NCBI GenBank assembly: GCA_000727475.1
Contig: KL647297.1
Location: forward strand, 1,201,280-1,265,279
Length of the DNA: 64,000 bases
DNA from: Sarcocystis neurona
Lineage: Eukaryota; Apicomplexa; Conoidasida; Eucoccidiorida; Sarcocystidae
Reading direction: 5' to 3'
The notes beneath the pieces are model-generated. The model did not search any database. It was not told where the DNA came from and saw only the letters and a program-made list of their open reading frames with translations. Shown piece by piece: positions 14,601 to 26,600 of the stretch. Position numbers and translations under genes: made by a program. The stretch's first letter is position 1; every line of letters starts with the position of its first letter.

Positions 14601-17600
14601 CGACAGCAGCAGAAACGATGCTGCAGCAGCAGACGCAGCACTGCGGCAGCAAGAGGAGCAGCAGGGGCTGAACAGCAGCAGCAGCGCGCAGTGTCCTGAG
14701 AGAAGCACCGGCGGCAGCAGCAGGAAGGTGGCGTCGCACCAGCGCAGGCAGCGCAGACGCAGCAGAGGCGGAAGCGGCCGCAGGGACGGACTAAGACGCA
14801 GCAGCAACAGCAGCAGCCAGAGCAGATCCGGTGCAGCACCAGAGCTGCTGGGAGGCTTTTCTGTGCAGAAGATCGCCAGAATTCTACAAGGAAACAACAG
14901 CAGCAGCGGCAGGAGCGGAGGAAGTCGGGAAGCCGCAGCTGCAGCAGTGAAAAGCAGCACCAGCAGTGAAAAGCAGCAGCAGCAAAGGGGTAGGAGGAGG
15001 GAAAGTAGGTGCAGGAGAAGAACAGCAGCAGCAGAGGCACTGCGGGGGCGCCGGCGGCAGCGCAGGTGCAACGGCGGCAGCGACGCAGTAGCACCGTCAT
15101 CAACTGCCACGCCCAACGTACGCAGCCACCTGGACCATACGTACACACATATACACACACACATATACATATATGTACATATATATATATATATATTACT
15201 GTTACACACACACACATATATATACTGGCTGAACAGAGTGTGCACTAATATATATACATATACACATATATAGACATATACGTGTACACATATGTACATC
15301 CATATATATATATATATAAATACATATGTGTATTCATCGTTGTGTGCACATATATACATATATACATGTGTATATTCATCGTTATGCACACACACATATA
15401 TATACTGGCTGAACAGAGTGTGCACTAATATATATACATATACACATATATAGACATATACGTGTACACATATGTACATCCATATATATATATAAATACA
15501 TATGTGTATTCATCGTTGTGTGCACATATATACATATATACATGTGTATATTCGTCGTTATGCACACACACATATATATATATATATACGTATACTCACC
15601 GGTGTGCACATATGTGCGGCTGTTGCAATCGTCAATAGCAGCACTAGAGGAGCTACATGCAGGGCATATACATGTGTATACACTTGTGTACGTATATAGA
15701 GGCGCATACAAATACGCACCCATATATAGGAACACGTAGAAATGCTGTTATACACAGGTATGTTGCGACACATGTATGTAGTGTGTCCACACGTAGAGGC
15801 ACGCAGCACACGCATCGCTATATTTGCAGGAACATGTGAAAGTGCTGCTCTCGACAGCTTTTCTGTCCGTTGGTGCGTGACGACTGGTGACGACTTCTAC
15901 CTGGAAGAGGAATAATGGCGTCAAAGGGAAGAGCATTATTTTTAAAGAAAATAGAGGAAGACGAAGGAGACGGCAGCGTCGAGGACAGGGAGACTGCGGG
16001 AGCGAGGAGAAGACGGAGGAGGTGAGGGTCCGCACGTACAACATGCGCGGGGCCGGTTTTACCGACGTCTTGCACATCGACGAGGAAGATTTGTTTGCGT
16101 TTGTTTTTTTTGTCGAAGGAGAGAATGAGTTGCAGTGCTTCCTCCGCAGCTGCAGCGGACAGGCCAGCCGTCTCGCAGGGCAGGCCGAAGCGCCGCAGCA
16201 GCTGCTGCAGCCGCAGCACTAACAAGGAGGAGACGCGCCGCATCCATCGCAGCACCCGCAGCTCCAGGATCATTCCTCTGGCGACACACTCCCCGTGGAG
16301 CCTGCAGCAGCAGCAGCAGCGGTAACCTCGCATTTCCTGCTGACAAATCGAGACGTTCTCGAGTGAGCGCGCGGCCACGCCTTTTTCCCCTTCCCCCTCC
16401 TCCCCGCTTGGGTTCGCTTGCAATGCCGAGAAGATATATTCTCTTGACAGAACTTCACCGACACGCAGAGAAGAGACAGAGAGACAGACGGAGGAGACGC
16501 ACAAGGGAAGGTCAGGGGGCGTTGCCGTTATACATACAAAGAGGTGAAACTAGTTATATATTGTGTGTGAAGGAGAGAAAGCGAGAGAATAACAAGACAG
16601 CAGACGTTTGCACAGATGTGTGGACAGGAGAAGAACAGCGAACAGATGTTTGTGTAGAAACGTGGACAGAAAGGGAGCAGGAAAAAAGAGAGACAAACAG
16701 AATGAGGCAGACACACACACATACGCACAGGCGGAGACTGGTACATACAAACAAAGAGAGAAAAAAGCAGAGAAAGAGAAACACAGGGACATTAGACATT
16801 TACAAATATACATCATTGATAATGTGGAAGACGGGCGTATACGCATGCAGGACCAGGGATCCTGGGCGACGGAAATATATACATATACATATGTGTACGT
16901 AGCGGCGCACTAAGAGAGGGAGGAGAAAGATACACCTACAGAGAGAGACGGAGAGACAGCGAAAGAAAAAGAGACACGCAGATATCTGTCCAGTTGTTAG
17001 TCGACAACGACGTGGTCTTGGAAGTATCTATCGAAGACGCACATACTCCCCTGCGCTGCGCTGCGAGCGACTTGCTCGTTTCTTGCTGCTGCAGCGGCTG
17101 CGCACGTCAGCCGCGCGACCCTCACCAGCGCATTCCTGCGGGCTGCCGGAGCATCTCTAGGCCGTGGCCCACCGTGTGGCCGAAGTTGAGAATTTGACGT
17201 TTCCCCTGCTCGAGAAAATCTTCTTCGACGACGTTTTTCTTCAGTTCAATCGCAACGGCAACAACTGCCTCGAGCGCGCTGCTGTATTTCTTTTCTCTAA
17301 GATACACTGGCGAGAACGTGGAGCTCCGGCCAGCTGCTGCCGCTGTAGCCCGCCTCCTGCTGCTGCCGTGTGTTCCCGCTCGGATAATTTCTTCTCCTCC
17401 TTCTGCACCGCTGCCGCCGCCTTCTCCTCCTGCGACACCTCGCTGCTTCTCTTCTCCTGCTGCTGGTGCAACGCAAAAAAAACGACACTCATGCGCTGCT
17501 GCGGTCCTCGCGACAACCGCTGCAGTACCTTCCACATCAGCTGCTGCTGCTGTCTTCTGCACCCGTGCTGCTTCTCCTGCTCCTGCTCCTGCGCCTCTGG

Positions 17601-20600
17601 CAGTTGTTGGTTTGCTTCTTTCTCCTGTGGGTACGAGTGCTGCAACTGCAGCTGCCGGTGTCCTCGCTGGCGCTCCTGCTGCTCCTCGTCGAACTGCCGC
17701 TGCTTCTGCTGCTGCCGCCGCCGCTCCGTCTCGGTCGGCCGCGGCTCCTGGCGTTTCCTGCTGCGCGGAGACGAGGCACGGACCCGTCCACAGGCGGTCC
17801 ACAGGAACACGGAGAAGAAAGTCAAAGAGAGAGGCGCTGCTCGTCGTCGCTAAGATGCGCACAAAGAGACACATAGCAACTCAGAGAAAGATCCACCACA
17901 CACAGGCACACACTCATGGAGAGACAGCTTCACAAAGATGGAGACAGACACAGAGGGAGACACAGCATATTTTTGTAGACAGCGAGAGAGAGATGCATAT
18001 ATAGGGAGAGACAGGGAGACACAGAGAGGGACACAGAGACAGATACACACAGAGTGATAGAGAGGTGCATATAGAGAGAGTGACAGATACATATAGAAGA
18101 AGACAGACGTACAGAGAAAGAGGCGCAGATACACATAAAGAGAGATATATGCAGAGATATATACATACACATATAGAAAGAGACAGACATGTATAAAAAG
18201 AGGCAGACACACACAGAGAGTGAGACAGCTACGCGAGACGCATACACGTGGAGACATATATATATATATATGCATATACAGAGAGACAGACACAGAGAGA
18301 GACGTAGAAAAAGATGTGAAGACACAAGGTTATACAATGCGATATAGAGAGTGATTTCAAGAGAAAGACGGACTCCACCTACGTAAAACTTTTTAAGGAG
18401 AGGTCCACAGACGGAGATACATCGAGGGACAGAGAGAGAGAAGCAAAGAAAAGAAGACAAACCTATGCACAGAGAATGGGAGACTGGGAGAGACACAGAT
18501 ACATACATGAATGTTTACCCAGATTCACAGAGGGAAACAGGAGCGCACACACGTACACATGTAGGGAGAGAGACAGAGATGAAAATACGGAGACAGACAC
18601 GCGTCTAGGACACCCACCCCTGCGGCACTGCAATTTTCAGATCGTTCTACATTCGCACCCTGTGCGTAGTACCAACGTGTAGGTATACATAACCCTTATC
18701 TATACGTATATATAGATATATGAATACGTATATAGGTGTAGTTCGTGCGCACGGGTTACCAACAACTACTACCATTGCTACGAGTAGTACTATTACTACA
18801 GGACTATGCCAAATGCTCCGCGATTCTTCATTACTGCAGGACTACTATCGTAGACACAGATGTGTATACACGTCTAGAGATATACATGTCTGGTCCATAA
18901 AAAGACGCACATACGCATCGGTGTACACACCACAAATAGTAACCGGCAACACTTGTCTACATATATAGATAGATGGGTAGACACACAGATTAGAAGCATA
19001 TGTGTGCACAAGTCCATATGCGTGTAAACGTGACCGTCAGATTCACTGCGTAGGGGCCACGTTTATACGTCTGTCGTCGGTTCAGGCTGCTCTTGTGGGC
19101 AGAGACGCGGTTGGTGTCCCCAACTTGCCAGACTCCGTCCCAGGCGCTACACACGAAGAAACCGCATCCATTTTTGTAAGTGTATTTGCCGTCGAAACTC
19201 TCAGCCGGAATGGCAGTAATCCTCTGTACTTACATATATATGTATATGTATGTGTTGCCTGTACTGCAGGCGCGAGGCTAGAAGGGCGGCAGAGGAGTGT
19301 GTTCGCAGACTAACGGGAGAGAGAGAGGGAGAGAAAGACGTCTGCGAAGACGAAGAAGAAAACGTCCAGCGAGAGTCCCCATGTGTTCCACCGCCGGAAA
19401 TAATGAGCGACACAAAGTAGTGGAAAAAGGAAAAGCACAAAGAGGAAGACGGGAAGGGGGAAAAAAGGAAACGGGAGCAGAAAAGAAGCGGTTGGTGAAG
19501 AGAGAACCCAGAAAATGTGGAACAAGGAGAAGAAGAAGAAGAAGGAAAAAAGGAAAGCGAGGGGTGGTAGTTTTTTTTCTTTATATATCCTTCTTTGTCC
19601 TACACAAGAAGCGCAAACGGCAAGAAGAAGAGAAAGGCGGCCGCTAGCTCTTCGGAGGCGGTGTACGTACACCGCGCGCGAAGAGTCTTTTTGTTCATCT
19701 TTGTGCGTTAGAGATACGCTCTCGCAGAAGGGGAGAGTTTTCTCTTGTTGTGTGCAGTCCAGATACTGACCGATTTTGATAACTTCCGCCATGCCGTTTG
19801 AGAAGTGACGCGCCGGAAGTGTACTAAGAAATTGAAGCTCAACAATAACGGCGAACGGAGGCGAGAACGTGCCCACGCAGTTCTTCGCTCTGCCCACGTT
19901 GATGCCAGTTTTGCCTGCAGACGCAGTTCCAACAAGTAGAAGACAGACAAGAAGATGCAGAAAAACAGGCGCACCCAAGGAGGAGGAGCGGAGACGGCGA
20001 AGAGAAAGCAGAGTATAAGACTACGGAGAGGCTGACAAGAAGTCACGGAAGAGGAGGAGAAAGGAGAGGACACGTCTCACTTCGGTAAAAAAGACGATGT
20101 GTCGTCATGACAGAAGAAGGGAGAGACCAGAGAAAGGGAAAAAAGATGTTCAGACAAAGGCATTATGGAAGGGGACGCAGAGAAGAGGGAAGAGCGGAAA
20201 GAGACGGCAGCAAGACGGAAAAAACGCGGCAGTGCGTGTGCGCAGACGAGCAAACGGAGCAGTTTACCTGCGCAGCACGCTTCACTGGCACACATTCCCC
20301 TGGTGCGCGAGCAAATGCCGAGTGCATGTGCGCGAGTCACTGCTGTAAAAAAACCAGGCAGACGACACAAGCAGCCACACTGGCCTCTTGTTTGTGTGAG
20401 CATGCGTGCGTGTGTGCGTGTGTCTCTCTCTTTCTATCTTTCTGAGGCAAGAAGTCAAGGAGAAGAACAGCAGAAGCCGCTGCAGTCTCCTTCTCAATCT
20501 TGCACTCTTCAAGATCCCCAACCAGTCGCTTCGACAGTCCTTCCCTATACAGACAACGTTTTTCCAGCTGCCCGCGCGTGCGCTTGTCCCTCTCCATGTG

Positions 20601-23600
20601 CGTCGCCCGCCGCCCCTCACGAGACTTGAAGCACTCATCTCCCAAGAGATACTCAACCCTCCTGCACTGCAATCACTGAACACAGTATAAACCTCCCCGC
20701 AGAGCCAGGCAGATACAGCCACCTACATGCATATATATACATATATATGTGTATGTATGCAGAGGGACGTGTTTACTGAAAAAGACGGTTATATGTATTT
20801 AGGTAGCTGCGCGCGGGGGTGTGCTTGCGCGCTGGGCTGCAGAAGTCGGACAGTTGCAGATGAAGCCGCCACGCAGCAGGACCGCACGCGCGTGCGCTCC
20901 TGGACACATGTAGGCAACCTCGAGTTTTCTCAGCTACGCACACGAAGAACACCCGGCAAAAACAGAAACACGCACACACACACACACAGACGTACGTATA
21001 TACGCATATACGCGGATATACAAAAATAGAGACAGAAGGCGCGTGGCCGTCCTGCATCCGTGCTCCCGATATATTACGTGCATATATACGTATATATACC
21101 TCTGCACCTTACACATATGTATATGTGTGTCTCAGAGAGATGCAAAGAGAAGGGAGACTCCTGTGGACATGCGTGATCGGTGGACGGCTGAGAAATCTCG
21201 CCACACTTATACGCCCGCACAGACAAACGAGGAAGGCGGGTCTTCCGCAGAGCTGCGCCTTGCTGAACTGCGCACACATGGACGGGAAGTGCCGTCCTGT
21301 GGACAACCTCCAACAGAAGGTCCTCCCGCCCAAACAGCGGCGACTCCATGGTCGAACCCGCTCACGCCAGCACTGACCTCGCGCTGCTGCTACTTCTCTC
21401 TGTCTGTACGCGGCACTCGGCAAGAAACTCGCAAGTGCGCGTGGCCGTACGAAGAAAGCTGCACGGCGTATTCTCCTGCAGACACGAGTATCAAATCTAT
21501 CTATTATCTGCACTGATGTGTATCCTACGTACCGGCGCCTGTGCACATATATATATATATATATGTTTTTGTGGACGTCCAGACACAGCTTCTGTAAAAG
21601 TACAGAAGAGACAGATATTCTCGTGCACACACGTGGACAAACAGACACACTTATTAATAGAGAAATGCATAGACACATACTCCCGCATATATACTTGTGT
21701 ACACATAGCCCGCGATGATAACAGTTACAGACGTATATACCCCTGGCCGCACGTGCACACGCATGCGTCAACTTGAGGAAACCTAAAAAAAAACATGTAC
21801 GTGTGTGAGAAAGAGAGAGCAAAAACTACGTCCTCCTTGTTGCAGCAGGAGTCACTGCTTTGTCAAGCGCAGAGAAACTACTCTCCACACTTCTTCTTGA
21901 TTCATCCGACGCGAGTCTGTCGCGGCGGAAGCGCAGACTACACTGCGGTGGAAGGGCAGTCGGCACCCCGGTGGAGGGGCAGTCGGCTCCGCGATGGAAG
22001 GGCAGACGGCACCTGGTTTGTTCTTTTGCAGTTGCTTCCCACTTCTCTTTCCGCAGGCCTACTTTTCCACCTTTTCTTTCTCTTCCTCTCGCTGGGCAGC
22101 ATTCTCTACAGACGTCGTCATAGTGACAGCGCGGCGTGTAGTGCCTCAGGCTCTGCGGTGCTAAGCAGCCGCTGTCTTTCTAAACGGACGTTTATGGACG
22201 ATGACGCCGCACGATTGTCGCGGCCCCATCTGCGGACTACGTTTGCACACATATAAAGATACATACATGCACAGGTGTGCCTGCGTCTATGCTTCTGTAA
22301 CTTTGTAGGTAGACATGTATCGACGCAGGCAGTCAGACAACTGCGCGCCGTCATACAGACCGCCCAACACCGCCCACTATATGTAAGCAGCCAAGCATGC
22401 GATTGCTTATCTCTACAAGCACCTCTCTGTACGGATTCCACACATACTCGGGGAAGACACCGTCCTTGTTTTTCTTCTTTTCTGCGTGGCTTGGAGAAAT
22501 CAGACAGAAAGAGACAGACAGAGAAAGAGAGAGACGCACAGCCACACTCGTGCCTGCACATGCGTTTTACCACACACGTCCATCCCCACACACCGCCGTC
22601 CACTGTGTACACGTGCATTCACACGTACGTACACAGAAGTCAGGTGTTACATATGTATGTATATATACATATGTGTAGCCCTGTTGTATTCCGCGAACAC
22701 GTCGCGCTAGCATATTGCGTTAATATATTGCGTTGATATATTGCGTTAATGTACTGCGTTAATATATTGCGGCAATATACTTCAGTAATATATTGCAGTT
22801 ATATATGGCGCTAATAAACTGCGCTAATATATAGCCCTAGTGTACTGCGTTTATAGATTGCGCTAATGTAATGAGCTAATATATTGCGTTGTTATATTGC
22901 GCTAATATATTGCGTGAACATATTGCACGAATATAGTGACACACTGGGGAGCCTTGGGTACCTCCGATAGAGGCGTCGACAGCAGCGAGAAGCGTCGTAG
23001 GGAGGAGAACGCAGCGGAGCCCTCGCAGCGTCGTGGCAGCAGCAAAGGCAACCAGGTCGGTTACACTTCCTCCGCCCACGGCAAAGATAACCGCATTTCT
23101 ATCGAGCGCGTAGTAGTCGTCATCCTCGATCGCCGCTGCTGCTGCTGCTGCATCTTGCCGCGGCCGCTGCTGCGCGGCACCTGGGGCCTTCGCTGCGGGA
23201 CCTGCTCGCCAGTGCAGCGTCACGTAGTTTGGCGAAGAGGACGCGTTGCAAGACGCAACGGACTCGGCAGCAGCACCCGCAGAGGGGCCGGCCAGAGCGC
23301 AAGGAGCGAAGGCAACGGGAAGAGGAAGAGGAGAAGAAAGTGCAGCATCATCAGCAACAGACGGGAGAGCGGCAGGGAGAGCACCAGGGGAAGGGGTGGC
23401 GGCAGCAGCAGCAGCCACACTGGCAATCGGAGACAAAAAAGCAGCAGGAGTCGAGGAAGAACATGATGACGAGGAAGAAAAACTGACAGGGGGAACAGAG
23501 ACGCTGCGTCCAGCAGGCGTCCGTGTGACGCTTTCGCTGGCAATATGTGTTTGTGTTGCTGTTGGACGATTTGACGGTGCAGGACCAGCAGTCGTTGCAT

Positions 23601-26600
23601 GAGAAGAGCTACTGGTGTTCCAGCTAGTGACTGTGTGACTTATGGGATTACTGTCGAGAGAAGAGGCGTGCGGAGGACGGGGCTGCTCCGCAGAAGCATT
23701 TCTTGCAGGAGTGACGTCCGCTGTACGAGTAAGAGAAGGACGGGGAGCTGTGGGACCAGTGCCAAGGAGAGGAGAGGCAGCATTGGTGCCGGAGGGGCTA
23801 GCAGAAGCACGCGGGGTGGTGGCGACAGTGCTACAACGAGAGACGGTAGAAGAAGTAGTAGCAGCAGGACGGCCGACGTTCGTGCAGTTCACAGGAGCAG
23901 CCTCAGCAGCAATATTACGAGAGGGACTGCCTGTAGCAGTTTCAGGGTTTGTTCGAATGGGAAGAGTTACAGGAATACGCGTAGTGGTGCTAGCAGAAGA
24001 AAGCCTCGTAGGCATCCGAGTTGTGGTGGTGTACGACGGAACCCCAGTAGGAGGACTAGGAGAAGTGATAGCCGAGGGAGATCCGGTAGGAAGACTAGAA
24101 GGGGTGATGGCAGAGGGAGGGAGACTAGTAGGTTTGATAGCAGATTGAATCCTCGTAGGGAGACTAGTAGGAGTGGTAGCAAAGGGAGATCTAATAGGAA
24201 GACATGTAGGACGGACGGAGGACGGAACCTTGGTAGGGAGAGGAGGAGTGATGGCAGAGGTAGGGAGACTAGCAGGAGTAATAGCAGAAGAAATTTTAGT
24301 GGGACTACTCGGAGGAGCGATAGCAGAGGAAAACCTCTTCGGAGTACTAGTAGCATTTCTGGAAGCAGTAGGAGGAGAAATAGTAGTCACCTCAGAGCTC
24401 GGAATGCCAACTGCGACAGGACGACCGGTCGTAGTAGCTGTGGAAAGGCCAGCAGTAGCAGTCCTCGTAGTAGGAGGTATTATCCTACTCGGGCCACTGA
24501 CACAAGGAGAACAACTAGTAGGAACACAAGCAGTTGAGGAAGCGGCGGCATGCTGGACAGCAGTGTTTGTGGACGGAGCGGGTGCTGCAGGGGCAGCAAT
24601 CGCAGAAGACGGTGGTGGGCCGAAGAGAAGAACGTCTTGCACTTCTTTGACAGCCTCTCTACATTTCGAGTCTTCTCCGCCTGGCAGCAGCCACATGTAG
24701 AGAGGAGTGACAGCTGTGTGGCTCTGTTCTTCTTCGACCGACGTGGCAGCAGCAGCACACGTGTCGTATGCAGCTAAACGGGGACGAGCGGCTGTCGCCT
24801 CGACAGCTGTCGCAGTCTCCTTCGTTTCCAATGCTGAGACAACAGCAGCGGATGAAGCAGCAGCAGCTGACGAAGAGCTGCAGCGGCTTCCATGTGTTTG
24901 AGTGCTCGCAGCAGAAGCGGTGGCGTTGCTTCGGCGACCGTCTTCTATTGCACCACGGAGGAGAAGAGCAGCTTCTTTTACGGCAGTTAAGTGCTGGTCG
25001 GGAAGATTTTTATCGACAAAGAAGTGCAGCGAAGACGCCTGCCGCTTGCCGCGCTGCAGAAAAACACATCCGTGGAAATTTGCCCACACGTGCAAACTCA
25101 TTCACGTCCGAACGCGTAATAGGTCAAGCGCTGTAAAACACTTGCTTCAACAGGCGAAGAAGAAGAATAAACAGCGGAGCATTCGTCGTAGACACAGAGG
25201 AAAAGCCGTGGAGCTGTGAAAAACGGCACTAGGACAGGCAAACACTACGAGAGCCTGACACTATCTCAAAGAGAAGAAACCGAGAAGCATATGAAGGGAA
25301 GAACAAAGGACGAGGAAAGACAGCAGCAGAAGGCCCGAAGAGAAAGAGAAGAAGAGTGAAAGTCACCTACACAGAAACAAATTTACGGCAATATACGTGT
25401 GCATCGTACAATGTACGTACTTCGGATGGGGTCGGTTTAGACAGGTTAGGACAGAGGGAAAACCTGACATGGAAAGCAGAGACATCATTCTTCCATGTGG
25501 AATCACCTTCTCAGTGTTCGTGCAAAAGTGAAGCGGACCACTGCGTCCCGCGGGGTACACACATGTATACACAGCGTTAAAAATGTGGAAACGTAGAATA
25601 TTTGCACGTAACAAAATTATGTCTCGGAAAAAAGACCGTAGTGCCAGAGAAGAGCCGCTAGTCAGTTTTGTGTGACGCCAGGCAGAAAAAAGCGTCCTGC
25701 GCCGAAAATCGCGGCTTTGCTCTGGTGTACGTACACCCCAAGGTGTTCGTTGTGAAGGCTCCAAAGGCAACAAGGACGTCGTATACATGTCGTGTGTGCA
25801 CACCTGTGTACGTACACCGTCAGGGAACAGTGTTTCATTGTAGACCGCGTAATTGGCTTTCTCATACATACTAAGGGTCCTCTTCAAGTCCCACACACTA
25901 CACCACTGGGTGGAGAACAGATATTATTCGAAATTGTCACCGGTACCTTCTGCCTACCGGGGTGGTTGTGGCCGTGTGTGTAGTTCACCGGCGAGTTCCG
26001 CGAGCTGACGAACATGACGAGCTGCCCTCGTGGTCTGTGTGTGTGTGTGTGCGTGTGTGCGTCTCCGTGAAGTGAGCCGTTTAAACACAGGTGTCCATTC
26101 CCACGTTCGTAACGGCGGTGTGGCTAACAATGGGAGGGTTTCTCAGACACAGGAATGTCACTTAAGTTTTCCTCAGTCAAAAGTCTCCTTCTGGAGGCAG
26201 ACGGAGGAAAAAAGAGAAGTGCGGTTGCAGTACACGCCTCACCCCCAAGCCTGCTTATTAGAGTGCTCTCTAAACACAGGGCCGTGCTCGCCCCTAGCGA
26301 TTATTGGCGCGGGTGGCGGAGATACTTCTATCCCCTTCAGGGAGGAAAAAATTTTAGAGGTTCTTTCCAACGTATGGGGAAGACACACACCCCGGGAGAG
26401 AAAGCACATCTGGTCCGTAGAGAAATACGCCTGCGGGGTGAAAGATCTTTCCATGTGTGTAGTAGAGTATCTGAAATATCGCATCTTGTGGCTGGAGTCT
26501 TTTGGACTTGGCGGTGGTAACCTACAAGACGGTTAGCAAGGTCGAGGAACGCCGAGTGCAAAATTTTTGTTCCAATGGCAATGGAATATCCCTTTTTGTC

